Shown: positions 9,375 through 18,427, counted from the stretch's first letter. The stretch is DNA of 64,000 bases from WJMT01 sp964445575 (GCA_964445575.1 CAYULB010000004.1:1-64000); one strand, 5' to 3'. Numbers and translations: made by a program. The notes: generated by a model not told the origin, from the sequence alone.

Positions 9375-12167
9375 TTATTTCCCTTCGTAGGGAACTCCTT
9401 GTGTTATCCAGTCCGGGCCCTCCATGCCTTTCAAATAGTAATCAAAATATTCCTTCATTTTTTTAAACCAGTCCAGTTTATTGGGATACTGCTGGGGATG
9501 ATGAGGCTCTCCCCTGTACTGAAGAAACACACAGTCTTTTTCAAGCCGTCTCATTGCGAGATACAGCTCTATCCCCTGATACCATGGAACCGCTCCATCT
9601 TCATCTCCAAAGATAATCAAAAGCGGAGTGTTGATTCTGTCAGCAAAAAACAAGGGAGAATTTTCAATATACAAATCCCTTCTCTCCCACAAACTGGCCC
9701 CAATTCGGCTTTGGGTTTTTTCATACTGAAAAAGCCGTGCCATACCTGAACCCCACCGGATGCCTCCGTATGCGGATGTCATATTCGAGACCGGCGCTCC
9801 AGCCACCGCACATTTAAAAATATCTGTCTGAGTCACCACATGGGCTGTCTGATACCCGCTCCATGAATGACCGTGCAGACCGATGGCATCTGGATCCGCT
9901 ACTCCCATATCTATGATCTTATGGATCCCTGGCACCAGACACTTGGTAGCTGAAAACCCAGGAGTCCCTACTTCAAACCGGATATCAGGCAGAAAAACAG
10001 CATATCCGTTGCTGGCATAAAATGGGAAACAGGGTCTGTGATTGATGACCACTTGATTGAATTCGTGAAGCCTTTGAGAAAAAAACCGGTAAAAATAAAC
10101 CATCACGGGATATCTTTTTCCTGACTCATAGTTTCCCGGTTTGATGAGAACTCCTTGAAGTGGAATCCCATCCACGCTCTCCCACTCTATCAACTCTGCA
10201 CTCCCCCATGCAAAATCTTTCACTTGAGGATTGACATTAGAGACCTTTTTGGGAGAATCAAAATCGAGCCCACTAACCCATAGGTCAGGAAACTCATTGT
10301 AGCTTTCTCTGGTATAAAGAATGACCTCAGCTTCCTCTGCTTTAGCAAGGAAACTGAATTTCTTTTTTTCTTCCAGAAGTCTTTTGACGCCTGTTTCATT
10401 GATCTGTGCTCTGTAAAAACCCCAGTGCTTTTCATGATTGTGATAAGCTGAAAGCAGAAGCTCTTCATCGCCGGCAAAACATTCTTTTTCTGGGTCAAGC
10501 TTGATAATGCGGAAGGTATAATCATTTTTGCGGCCAAACCCTTCGGTTAAGTTTTCTGCAGTCTTTTCGCGGGTTGGAAATTTCCATATATCATACTTAT
10601 CATAAATCAGCACGGCTTTTTCATTCTCCAGCCAGCCAGCTACGCCATAACCCGGGACTTTGCTGGGATAATCATGGTCCTCATTATAAAACGGAACCTC
10701 AATATCTTCAGTCAGGTTTCTGGTTTCATGGGAATCTGTGTCAAAAATATGCCAGTTCTTATCTTTATAATAGACCACAAAATCCCCGTATGGAGAAAGA
10801 GAAGCCCTGTCTTCAAGCTGGGATACTATAAGCTCGCGGCTGCCGTCCTGGATATTCACAAGATAAAGGTCGTTTACCCATCCGTACCAGGTGATCATTT
10901 TTCTGTAGGGGGCATCCAGAAATCCCAGGGCATAATTTTCGTTCTCGTTTATCCAGACCTGGGGCATATCTCTATCCGCAAGCTGAACAAACTCTCCTCT
11001 ATCCATATGATAAACAGCCTGATAAGTCTGCTCTTTGATCCGGGACCACATGTTTTTTTGATGCGGATTTATGAACGAATCATCCCCGTGCCAAACATCC
11101 ACCCCTCTTTTCTTAAGAATGGCACTCACATCATACAGATTTTCCTCTTTTACTTTTTGTTTTTTCTCGCTTTCCTGTTCCAATGCTTTTACCGCTTCAG
11201 CAATTTCAACCGGTTTAAACCCAAAATAAAGAAGACTTCCGTCTTTGCTCCATGAAATGTCATTTTTTCCGGGTAACACCCAGCCTTCCGGAGCCTCTTC
11301 TGAAGAAACCGCTGTGGTCAACTCCTTGTTTATGCCGTCCCATACCCAAACACAGACTTGTTCCGGATCTTCTTTCTGCTCATCTAATGAGGAAAAGGCG
11401 AGTTTGCTTCCCTTTTCAGACCAAGAGAGCCCGGAAAATTTCATTCCATCTTTTTTTATAACATCTTCTTGACTTTGCCCCACCAAAGACAGGTTAATGA
11501 TTGTTAAACTGTTATCTTTTCCTTCTGGCTTTAAAGTGGTGCAGGCCAAAAATCGGGAAGAGGGATCAAAAGAATAGTCTGAAACGTAGGATATTTTGAT
11601 TTCATCTTTTGAATTTAGATTCAGGAGGATCAAGGGCGTTCCTGTGTCTTGACGGCTGTCTTCTTGGCCCTCTTTATTTTGGCTTCTTTCCTGTTCTTCT
11701 TCTCTGTACAGATGATAAGCAATCCAGGATGAATCTTCAGAAAATTCAAAGGATTTGATATTCTCTACTTTTTCTATGCTTCCTGTAGTGAGTTCCAAAA
11801 GGGCCATTCCGTTCTTGGGTTTTTCCTTTTTTTCAGAAATCAACTCAACTGCCTCGGGCTTTAAAACCATTGCCACCCAGGATGAATTTTTGGTGAAAAC
11901 AGGTTTAGATCCTCTCTCTATGGTAAAGAGTTTTCCGCTTTGAATGCCTTTGATGACCGCTTCACCGTCTCCTCTGTCTGGCTCTGCTGAATAAGCTGCC
12001 CAAAGACCATTGCCTGAAACAACCGCATCATGGATTTCTCTAAACTTCATGATATCCTCAAAAGTCAATGCCTTCTTTGTCTCAGAATATCCCAGCGGAT
12101 GTGCCAACATTAAAATGATTGCCAGCAGAATCCACAGATAAACCTGATAAGCTTTTTTTTGAAACAT
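9375..12167 (-). CDS. Exported S9 (prolyl oligopeptidase-like) serine peptidase, long form
   Basis: The 930-residue product has an N-terminal hydrophobic signal (about 8-27). A long beta-propeller-like region contains WD/PD40-type blades (WSEKGSKLAFSS, WSKDGSLLYFGF). The alpha/beta hydrolase domain has the nucleophile in GHSWSGY (Ser about 770), the acid in FGDEDGAVPW and the histidine in GEPHHP, so a full triad is visible. S9 enzymes cleave short peptides, often after proline or alanine. The gene follows iron-ADH/M28 and precedes M14 on the same strand; short gaps (76 and 47 bp) suggest one transcription unit. Longer than classical POP (about 700), due to the expanded propeller part. Confidence 0.9.
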   Translation of the reverse strand: MFQKKAYQVYLWILLAIILMLAHPLGYSETKKALTFEDIMKFREIHDAVVSGNGLWAAYSAEPDRGDGEAVIKGIQSGKLFTIERGSKPVFTKNSSWVAMVLKPEAVELISEKKEKPKNGMALLELTTGSIEKVENIKSFEFSEDSSWIAYHLYREEEQERSQNKEGQEDSRQDTGTPLILLNLNSKDEIKISYVSDYSFDPSSRFLACTTLKPEGKDNSLTIINLSLVGQSQEDVIKKDGMKFSGLSWSEKGSKLAFSSLDEQKEDPEQVCVWVWDGINKELTTAVSSEEAPEGWVLPGKNDISWSKDGSLLYFGFKPVEIAEAVKALEQESEKKQKVKEENLYDVSAILKKRGVDVWHGDDSFINPHQKNMWSRIKEQTYQAVYHMDRGEFVQLADRDMPQVWINENENYALGFLDAPYRKMITWYGWVNDLYLVNIQDGSRELIVSQLEDRASLSPYGDFVVYYKDKNWHIFDTDSHETRNLTEDIEVPFYNEDHDYPSKVPGYGVAGWLENEKAVLIYDKYDIWKFPTREKTAENLTEGFGRKNDYTFRIIKLDPEKECFAGDEELLLSAYHNHEKHWGFYRAQINETGVKRLLEEKKKFSFLAKAEEAEVILYTRESYNEFPDLWVSGLDFDSPKKVSNVNPQVKDFAWGSAELIEWESVDGIPLQGVLIKPGNYESGKRYPVMVYFYRFFSQRLHEFNQVVINHRPCFPFYASNGYAVFLPDIRFEVGTPGFSATKCLVPGIHKIIDMGVADPDAIGLHGHSWSGYQTAHVVTQTDIFKCAVAGAPVSNMTSAYGGIRWGSGMARLFQYEKTQSRIGASLWERRDLYIENSPLFFADRINTPLLIIFGDEDGAVPWYQGIELYLAMRRLEKDCVFLQYRGEPHHPQQYPNKLDWFKKMKEYFDYYLKGMEGPDWITQGVPYEGK

Positions 12168-12243
12168 ACTGAATCCTCCTTAATTTTTTACATTCATCTA
12201 ACGATCACCATGACCATTCCCGATCAGACATAAAAACGTCTTT

Positions 12244-13383
12244 TTAGTCAGAATAGGCAGCATTGAGAATCTGAAGGTAATCTTTGACGCCTGCTTTCCT
12301 GGGGTTTGAGGGATTGGAATTATTCTGAAATGACTTTTCCGCTATCAGTGAAAATTGACTTTCTTCTATTCCAATATCCCTAAATCTTGGAATATTCAAA
12401 TGAGAAGAGAGTTCCCTTACTTCTTTGATCAAACGTTCCGCTACCCTTGCCTTACTTTTTTCCTTTATTCCCAAAAAATCAGCAATCTCTGCATAATCAT
12501 CTCCAGCTTCAGGCAGGTTAAATTCCATAACATAAGGAAGAAAAATGGAATTAGCAACTCCGTGGGGGATATCGTACATTCCACCCACTGATTCAGCAAT
12601 GCAGTGCACCGCTCCTACATCACTGTTTCCAAAGGCTACTCCGGCCATCATGCTGGCTTTCATCATATTCTCTCTGGCTTCCTTATCCCCTTTGATATCT
12701 TTGTACGCTCTTTCCAGAGATTGAAAAATCAGCTTTATGGCTTTTTCAGCAAACAAATCTGTTATAAAGGTGGAAGGCTTCACAGAGTAAGCCTCGACCG
12801 CATGAACCAGAGCATCCATCCCGGTGGAAGCAATAAGGTTTTGAGGGAGAGTTAAAAGCAAATCAGGGTCCACAAGCGCCACAGATGGAAACGTATGCGG
12901 CCCCTTTATTGACATCTTGAACTTCCTTTCAGTGTGGGTTATCACTGAACTCCAGGTGACCTCGCTTCCAGTCCCGCAGGTGGTGGGAACCGCCAGCACA
13001 GGGATAGGGGGATTCTCATACTTGTACTTCCCTTCATAGTCTTCAATTTGACCCTTGTTGTTGGCAAGAAGAGCGATTGCTTTGGCCGCATCCAGGGAGC
13101 TCCCGCCCCCCAGGCCAATGATGAGGTCAGGATTGAGCTTTCTGGAAATCTCTCCGGCCCTGTTAACAGTCCCGTGTTTGGGATTGGGTTCTATGTCATC
13201 AAAAACAGTGACCTTCTGAAACTCTGACACAATGTTTTTTTCAATCCCTTCTTTCCTTATTCCTTTATCTGTGATCAGAAAAATCCGAGAAGTACCCCAT
13301 TCATCTTCCACAATCTGTCTAATCTGAGAAACAGCTCCGGAGCCAAAAATGATTTTAGCGGGCAGATGAAATCGGTCCATCAA
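12244..13383 (-). CDS. Iron-containing alcohol dehydrogenase
   Basis: This 379-residue cytosolic protein has the full pattern of Fe-dependent (group III) alcohol dehydrogenases: the N-terminal PAKIIFGSGA, the nucleotide-binding GGGSSLDAAKAIA, the PTTCGTGSE segment and the metal-binding histidines in MDALVHAVEAY and VHCIAESVGG...IPHGVANS. These enzymes interconvert alcohols and aldehydes with NAD(P)H; substrate is not predictable. The start overlaps the stop of the upstream M28 peptidase gene by 4 nt (ATGA), an odd pairing of an exported peptidase with a cytosolic oxidoreductase. Length is standard for the family. Confidence 0.93.
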   Translation of the reverse strand: MMDRFHLPAKIIFGSGAVSQIRQIVEDEWGTSRIFLITDKGIRKEGIEKNIVSEFQKVTVFDDIEPNPKHGTVNRAGEISRKLNPDLIIGLGGGSSLDAAKAIALLANNKGQIEDYEGKYKYENPPIPVLAVPTTCGTGSEVTWSSVITHTERKFKMSIKGPHTFPSVALVDPDLLLTLPQNLIASTGMDALVHAVEAYSVKPSTFITDLFAEKAIKLIFQSLERAYKDIKGDKEARENMMKASMMAGVAFGNSDVGAVHCIAESVGGMYDIPHGVANSIFLPYVMEFNLPEAGDDYAEIADFLGIKEKSKARVAERLIKEVRELSSHLNIPRFRDIGIEESQFSLIAEKSFQNNSNPSNPRKAGVKDYLQILNAAYSD

Positions 13384-14897
13384 TTATCCACTTTCCTGAA
13401 ATCAACCTGATCCTGATTGGCCATGTCTAAAACAGCCATAAAAAGCATCTGGGCTAGGTCCTCCATGATCTCAGGGGTAATGATCTCTATATTATCCTTT
13501 GTCACATGATAATAGGAAGGGGTTCCAAAAGCACTGAAAGACAAAGAAGGAACGCCAGCCCATAAAAAACGGGCGGCATCTAATCTTGGCCGGGCAATAT
13601 TAGAAAAATAACGAGGAAAGACCAGCCTGTGGGTGTATTTTTCATTGGCTCTTTTTACATAATCCCACAGCTCAGGAAAGTTTTCCGCAGACAGAGCGCT
13701 CAATTTGTCTCCTGCGCCCACTCCATCCATATTTAGGAGACAGACTGTTTTTTCAAGAGGAAAAACAGGGTTTTCCACATAATATTTTGCCCCCAGAACA
13801 CCCTGCTCTTCAGCTCCGAAACAGAGAAACAAAATCGTACGCCTGGGCTGGACTGGACTTTTCGCCAGTGCCTCAGCCAGACCCATGATCACAGCCACAG
13901 CCGAGGCATTGTCATTGGCTCCCGGCATGATTTCATAGCAGCGTCCCAGATGGTCCAGATGACCTCCGATTATAATGACTTCATCTTTGAGCAGGGGGTC
14001 ACTGCCCGGGATCATCCCTATGACATTGTATCCGATTCCCTCTGGATGATGCTCTGTAGTGTTTTTTATTGTGAAGACCTTTCCTGTGGGAAAAGACTGG
14101 GGTTTCAATTCTTTTTTGATTCGCTCAACCACTTCTCCGTGTTTTTTGCCAGTACCTGCAAAAACATCATTCACCACCACAGTTCCCACATGGGAGTAAA
14201 TAAAATTCTCATCATAGGCGTTGTTGGGATTTGTGATATGATAATTGTAGAGCATTCCTCTGGCTCCGTGAGCCACAGCATTCTTCAGCTTGTACTGATG
14301 AAAAGAATAGGGCCGCCATTTTTTGAACACCTCTGGGTCATCATTGGGAGACACAGGAGCTTCTCTTTCCATAAGAACGATTTTTCCTTTAACATCCATT
14401 CCTTGGTATTCGTCAAAATCCAGTTCAGGGGCTGTTATTCCATATCCCACATAAACCACTTCTGCCGTGACTTCTCCTGACCCTGAAGTAGAGCCCGGAA
14501 TAAATTCCTCTTCATACCGATAATATTTTCTGACTGTATCCCCATTGACTGGTATGTTCATACAAACATAACAGTTCTCAAAGACCAGGGTGTAGGGATT
14601 GGGAAAAGCCTGAAGAAAAGTGTTGTTATCTCCGGCCGGAAGAAGACCCCATTTTTTAAAATGGGATATCACCCACTCTGCGCTCTGATTATACCCCTTG
14701 GTTCCTGTGAGTCTTCCCCAGTACTTATCAGAGGCCAGCTCTTTGACATAATTGAAAAGCGTCCCACTGTGAATGGAGTGCATAACCTGAAGCAGTTCCT
14801 GCTCCTCGGTTAATTCCATTCCAGACCGCTGAGCCGGAAGAAAAGACGTTGAAAACACAAACACAAATAAAATAAATATCACTATTCTCTTATTCAT
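13380..14897 (-). CDS. Exported M28 family aminopeptidase with PA domain
   Basis: The 505-residue product has a signal peptide (about 1-22, ending FLPAQ). A PA-like insert follows at about 140-290 (EVVYVGYGITAPELDFDEY) and then an M28 di-zinc peptidase domain: GGHLDHLG (first His and bridging Asp region), GANDNASA (bridging Asp), GAEEQG (catalytic and ligand Glu), NMDGVG (Asp ligand) and a late histidine in YYHVTKDN. M28 enzymes release N-terminal amino acids. A paralogue with the same layout lies at 16932 on the other strand. It heads the leftward peptidase unit and is coupled to the alcohol dehydrogenase gene. All expected zinc ligands are present. Confidence 0.9.
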   Translation of the reverse strand: MNKRIVIFILFVFVFSTSFLPAQRSGMELTEEQELLQVMHSIHSGTLFNYVKELASDKYWGRLTGTKGYNQSAEWVISHFKKWGLLPAGDNNTFLQAFPNPYTLVFENCYVCMNIPVNGDTVRKYYRYEEEFIPGSTSGSGEVTAEVVYVGYGITAPELDFDEYQGMDVKGKIVLMEREAPVSPNDDPEVFKKWRPYSFHQYKLKNAVAHGARGMLYNYHITNPNNAYDENFIYSHVGTVVVNDVFAGTGKKHGEVVERIKKELKPQSFPTGKVFTIKNTTEHHPEGIGYNVIGMIPGSDPLLKDEVIIIGGHLDHLGRCYEIMPGANDNASAVAVIMGLAEALAKSPVQPRRTILFLCFGAEEQGVLGAKYYVENPVFPLEKTVCLLNMDGVGAGDKLSALSAENFPELWDYVKRANEKYTHRLVFPRYFSNIARPRLDAARFLWAGVPSLSFSAFGTPSYYHVTKDNIEIITPEIMEDLAQMLFMAVLDMANQDQVDFRKVDN

Positions 14898-14951
14898 AAC
14901 TCCTCCTTAAATTAAAAATTACCATTTTCCATTTACTATTTACTTTTTTTA

Positions 14952-15032
14952 GGACGGGGGGAGTTACGCAGGAGCTGAGAAAAACGAAGAAGAATGGCGT
15001 TAAAAATCTGAACGGAGCACAAGCTGTACTCG
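14952..15032 (+). repeat. Dispersed repeat, copy A
   Basis: This is an 81-bp intergenic sequence that recurs at 36093-36174 (copy B) and, in shortened form, at 53552-53604 (copy C). Copies A and B share an identical 20-mer GAGAAAAACGAAGAAGAATG and, one base further, CGTTAAAAATCTGAA. The 5' part is a G-run, GGACGGGGG. It lies upstream of the M28 gene's start, in the gap after the outer-membrane gene at 15051. Confidence 0.8.
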
Positions 15033-15050
15033 AACATCATAATCCTTTTT

Positions 15051-15875
15051 TTACAACCTGACTGCTATTCCGCCTCTCAGCAAAAATCCGTTCCAAATCC
15101 CTGCATCTAAAAGAAGATATAAGTTTCTTGTTATCTCTCCTTTAAGCCCCAGGTTCAATTGAAAAAAAGGAATAAATCCTGGAAGAAAAAACTCTTCCCC
15201 CTCATCTTCCAGTTCCTGCCGCAGTTCCTCTAAGGTTTTGGTTTCGCTCTCAGAATAGGATTCCTGCAGCTGGCCCTGGATTTCAAGTTCTCCGGAGTAA
15301 GAATAGCTGAGTTCAGCGTTTTCAAGAGCAGTTCCTGTGGCAGCGCCAAAACCAAAAGTAAAATAAGGATGAATCCTGGAGGAAGGAAACAAATCCCAGC
15401 GGAAGCTCAAATGAAAAGAAAGGGGCTTGATTAAAAACTCAGCATTGGCATTGGCCTCAAAATAAGCATCAGGCTTAAGGTCCATTCGAGCATAAACATC
15501 TGTCAACGCCACCCGCATAGTGGTTTTTTCCACAGACAGACCTAAGCTGAATGACCCGTTGTGTCCTCCGGGATACCACCTCAATTCAAACCCAAAATTG
15601 TTTCCGCTCGAGTCAAAGGAAACATCCTGTTCATAACTTTCCTTCTCTAAATAAGGATAATCATCCTGTATGTCCGAAAGGAAATCTCCCTCAAAAGTCG
15701 TTTCCATGCTGTCTCCCACCATACCCTCAATAAGCCCCCTCAGGACATTCATACTCCAGCTTGAATAATGAAACCCCAATTCGATTTTTCCCTTAGCCGA
15801 TGCTGATGAAGTCAGCAAAACAAAAGCAAAAAGGAAAATACAGCTGGCTTTTCTTAAATTCTTTATTCTCTTCAT
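15051..15875 (-). CDS. Predicted outer-membrane beta-barrel protein
   Basis: The 274-residue product has a signal peptide (about 8-27, ending SSASA). Amphipathic strands with aromatic ends follow (FGFELRWYPGG, SFSLGLSVEKT, HPYFTFGFGAATG), and the chain finishes GFLLRGGIAVRL, as in a small outer-membrane barrel. A surface-loop-like acidic insert rich in Glu/Ser lies at about 195-225 (SESETKTLEELRQ). No named family is recognised. It is the same length as the barrel at 4614, but I see no convincing similarity beyond topology. It is monocistronic, with dispersed repeat copy A downstream of its stop and the palindromic element at 15918 upstream of its start. Confidence 0.55.
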   Translation of the reverse strand: MKRIKNLRKASCIFLFAFVLLTSSASAKGKIELGFHYSSWSMNVLRGLIEGMVGDSMETTFEGDFLSDIQDDYPYLEKESYEQDVSFDSSGNNFGFELRWYPGGHNGSFSLGLSVEKTTMRVALTDVYARMDLKPDAYFEANANAEFLIKPLSFHLSFRWDLFPSSRIHPYFTFGFGAATGTALENAELSYSYSGELEIQGQLQESYSESETKTLEELRQELEDEGEEFFLPGFIPFFQLNLGLKGEITRNLYLLLDAGIWNGFLLRGGIAVRL

Positions 15876-15917
15876 TATTTCTTCCCTACAAACGTCATTA
15901 AAGGTTAGTATACATCA

Positions 15918-16070
15918 TTAACCTGAACTATTCATAAAAAAATAGCGATGTTTTTATTATTAATTTATTTCCAGCGATTTACAAGCTTTTTTCAAGAACA
16001 ATGTCTTGAACATTTTTCTTGTCATGATTTCAATTTTAATCGCTATTTTTTTATGAATAATCCAGGTTAA
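15918..16070. mobile_element. MITE-like palindromic element with 32-bp inverted ends
   Basis: The left arm 15918-15949 and right arm 16039-16070 are inverted copies over 32 nt with two mismatches. Both begin with TTAACCTG and run into an A/T-tract followed by GCGAT. The interior has a second hairpin, TTCAAGA (15991-15997) against TCTTGAA (16004-16010). The element has no coding capacity and ends in TTAA on both sides. The outer part resembles ATGAATA-N-TCCAGG sequences near 1099 and 36072, suggesting a family. Confidence 0.65.
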
Positions 16071-16089
16071 AAATAACAAAAACCTAAAA

Positions 16090-16118
16090 TTGCTTTTTAA
16101 TTTACATTCTGGTATGTT
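16090..16118 (+). promoter_or_regulatory. Possible sigma70-type promoter for the cyclophilin operon
   Basis: TTGCTT (16090-16095) and TATGTT (16113-16118) are separated by 17 bp, 31 bp before the ATG at 16149. Two boxes with three or four matches each; placement is right but the match is moderate. Confidence 0.4.
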
Positions 16119-16148
16119 GTTTATTCCAAATTGAAAAAGGAGGTACCA

Positions 16149-16727
16149 ATGATCAAGAAAATACTTTTGCTTTCATTTGCCTTTTTTTCCATCCTTTATA
16201 TCAGCTCAGCATTGTTTGCACAGGAAAATAAAGTTATTATTGAAATCAAAACCACCAAAGGAGACATGACAGTTGAGCTTTATAAGGATAAGGCACCTGT
16301 TACCGTAGAAAATTTTCTGTCTTATGTGGACAGCCAATTTTATGACGGCACTATTTTCCATAGAGTTATAAAAGGATTCATGATCCAGGGAGGAGGCCTC
16401 ACCCCTGATTTTGTAGAAAAGCAAGCCAATGAGCCCATAGAAAACGAGGCAGATAACGGATTGAAAAACAACAAATACACCATTGCCATGGCCAGGACCT
16501 CAGACCCTCACAGCGCTACCTGTCAGTTTTTCATCAACCATGCTGATAATGACTTCTTGAACCATACTGCTAAAACTGTTGACGGATGGGGCTACTGTGT
16601 GTTTGGCAAAGTCATAGAAGGAACAGACACGGTAGAAGCTATTGCCAACACTCCCACGACGACTGCTCATGGAATGAGAGATGTCCCCAGAGAATCCATT
16701 GAAATCATTTCCATAAGGAGAAAATGA
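16149..16727 (+). CDS. Exported cyclophilin-type peptidyl-prolyl isomerase
   Basis: I place the start at ATG 16149: the Shine-Dalgarno AAGGAGG (16137-16143) stands just upstream, so a TTG in the same frame at 16131 would put the ribosome site inside the gene. The resulting 192-residue protein has a signal peptide (about 1-22, ending ALFA). The cyclophilin core includes VENFLSYV, GTIFHRVIKGFMIQGG, SATCQFFINH and a C-terminal VFGKVIEG. It catalyses cis-trans isomerisation of peptidyl-prolyl bonds, here outside the cytoplasm. Downstream are a small membrane protein (4-nt overlap) and an M28 peptidase gene, so the isomerase may assist folding of exported peptidases; that link is inferred from position only. 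Confidence 0.93.
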   Translation: MIKKILLLSFAFFSILYISSALFAQENKVIIEIKTTKGDMTVELYKDKAPVTVENFLSYVDSQFYDGTIFHRVIKGFMIQGGGLTPDFVEKQANEPIENEADNGLKNNKYTIAMARTSDPHSATCQFFINHADNDFLNHTAKTVDGWGYCVFGKVIEGTDTVEAIANTPTTTAHGMRDVPRESIEIISIRRK

Positions 16728-16930
16728 AATCTGATTTTGTTGATTGGATCTTCTCTTTCTTTCATTTATTTCTTCTCATAGGAGTCTTTATCTATGCCCT
16801 GGTTTCCCTTCTCATGGGGAATATTCTCAGATTCGGCCTCATTACAGCCTGCCTTATCGTCTATTATTTTTTGGTACTTCACAAAAATGTAATCAAGGAA
16901 ATCCAGAGAAAGAGAACAAAAGGAGGATAA
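16724..16930 (+). CDS. Small two-helix membrane protein
   Basis: This 68-residue protein starts in an ATGA overlap with the cyclophilin stop and ends one base before the M28 start codon, so it sits between two clearly real genes in a tight operon. It has two hydrophobic helices (about residues 10-31 and 36-53) joined by a short loop, and a basic tail KEIQRKRTKGG, predicting the positive-inside orientation with the tail in the cytoplasm. No family is recognised. The overlap and clean helix pattern argue that it is translated; the role is unknown. Confidence 0.6.
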   Translation: MKSDFVDWIFSFFHLFLLIGVFIYALVSLLMGNILRFGLITACLIVYYFLVLHKNVIKEIQRKRTKGG

Positions 16931-16931
16931 G

Positions 16932-18377
16932 ATGAAGTTTAGGAATAAAATAAGTTTTCTGCTTGCTTCAGCGATTTTATTTTCTTTAGTATGTGCCCAG
17001 GAGACTGACGAAAATATATTAAAGGGCCTTGAATTCATAAACCCAGAAGATACTTATGAATATGTCAAGACTTTGTCCTCTCCTGAATTTGAAGGCCGTC
17101 ACACTGGCCATCCCGGATACACAGCTGCTGCCAAGTGGGCTGCCAACAAATTTAAGAGCTGGGGCCTCAAGCCCATCCTGGATAACAGTTACCTGCAGCC
17201 GTTTGACTCTCCCTACACCATCGTGGACAGCGCTGAGATGATCCTGTATAAAAGCGGCGAAAGCAAGGCAATCAGGCTGGAGAAGGAAAAAGACTTTCTT
17301 CCTCTGCTCGCCACCGACAGCGGGGATAATGAGACAGAGGTGGTTTTCGCAGGATGGGGGATTTCAGCCCCTGAGCTGGGATATGACGACTATGCCGGAT
17401 TGGATGTGAAGGGAAAATTTGTTCTCTGCTTCAGAGGCACACCTGACAGAGAAGACAAGCGCTTTCAAAAACATGATGAACACCGTCACCGGATGGCCAC
17501 AGCCAAAGACAAAGGCGCCCTGGGAATCTTTTATATTTATCCTGAACCCATAGCCAACCCCAACATGGACTGGATCCCAGACTTCACTCCTGCTGTGATC
17601 AGCGAGAAAACAGCAGATCTTATACTGGAAGAAAAGGGCATTCAGTCCAACAAGCTGAAAAATGACCTTTTGACTTATAAAAAACCTCTTTCGTTTTCTC
17701 TTTCCGCAAAAATCGCCTATAAAGTCCAATCCCGCCATTTTCCAGATGCGGTGGGTTACAATATTGCCGGTTACGTGGAAGGCTCAGACCCGGAGCTCAG
17801 CAAACACTGCCTGGTCATTGGAGGACATTTTGACCACTGCGGAAAACACATGGAGCTTTTGTTTGCCGGAGCTGACGACAATGCCAGCGGCAGCGCCGTG
17901 GTGATGGAGATTGCTGAGGCCTTCTCAAAACTCGACCAAAAACCAAAAAGGTCTGTGCTGTTTGTGCTTTTTGGGGCTGAAGAAAAAGGACTGCAGGGGT
18001 CTCACTTCTTTGCCGATCATATCCCTTCTGTTTTTGAAAAAGTGGACGGTATGTTTAATTTTGACATGGTGGGAGAGGGAGACGGCACTGGCTGCTCCCT
18101 ATCCCCGGAGCCCAAAGAGCTTCATCAAATCATACAGCAGGCTGATGAATCCTTGAATATCCTCAGACGCACCCGTTTTTTAAGAGGGGTAGGAGTCAGA
18201 GGCTCGGATTATGTTCCCTTTTATCAAAAAGGAATTCCCTGCGCTTCTTTCGCCTCGAATGGGCCTCATCTCTATTACCACCAGACGGGAGACACCATTT
18301 ACCGGATCAATCCAGACATTATGGCAGATATTGCCAAACTGGCCTTTATTGCCGGCTACAAGTGGGCCAACCGCTGA
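16932..18377 (+). CDS. Exported M28 family aminopeptidase with PA domain
   Basis: The 481-residue product is preceded by a strong AAAGGAGG site. It has a signal peptide (about 1-22, ending VCAQE), a PA-type insert (EVVFAGWGISAPELGYDDY) and the M28 catalytic set: GGHFDHCG, GADDNASG, GAEEKG, NFDMVGEGDG and a terminal His in YYHQTGDT. It is clearly paralogous to the 505-residue M28 enzyme at 13380 (same domain order, the same AAKWAANKFKSWGL-like N-terminal segment). It is last in the cyclophilin operon. Release of N-terminal amino acids from peptides in the periplasm or outside is the expected activity. Confidence 0.92.
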   Translation: MKFRNKISFLLASAILFSLVCAQETDENILKGLEFINPEDTYEYVKTLSSPEFEGRHTGHPGYTAAAKWAANKFKSWGLKPILDNSYLQPFDSPYTIVDSAEMILYKSGESKAIRLEKEKDFLPLLATDSGDNETEVVFAGWGISAPELGYDDYAGLDVKGKFVLCFRGTPDREDKRFQKHDEHRHRMATAKDKGALGIFYIYPEPIANPNMDWIPDFTPAVISEKTADLILEEKGIQSNKLKNDLLTYKKPLSFSLSAKIAYKVQSRHFPDAVGYNIAGYVEGSDPELSKHCLVIGGHFDHCGKHMELLFAGADDNASGSAVVMEIAEAFSKLDQKPKRSVLFVLFGAEEKGLQGSHFFADHIPSVFEKVDGMFNFDMVGEGDGTGCSLSPEPKELHQIIQQADESLNILRRTRFLRGVGVRGSDYVPFYQKGIPCASFASNGPHLYYHQTGDTIYRINPDIMADIAKLAFIAGYKWANR

Positions 18378-18388
18378 CGAAGAACCCA

Positions 18389-18427
18389 AGCCACACCCCT
18401 TTAGCCTCATAAAATTCAGGTGTGGCT
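18389..18427 (+). terminator. Hairpin just after the M28 gene
   Basis: AGCCACACC (18389-18397) pairs with GGTGTGGCT (18419-18427) over 9 bp with a 21-nt loop, 12 nt after the stop codon. No T-run follows, so a terminator role is only suggested by position. Its right arm is also the left outer arm of the larger element at 18409-18663. Confidence 0.35.

Noticed and set aside
16131..16148. TTG start 18 nt upstream of the cyclophilin ATG
   Set aside because: The Shine-Dalgarno AAGGAGG would then lie inside the gene; the ATG at 16149 gives a normal signal peptide.
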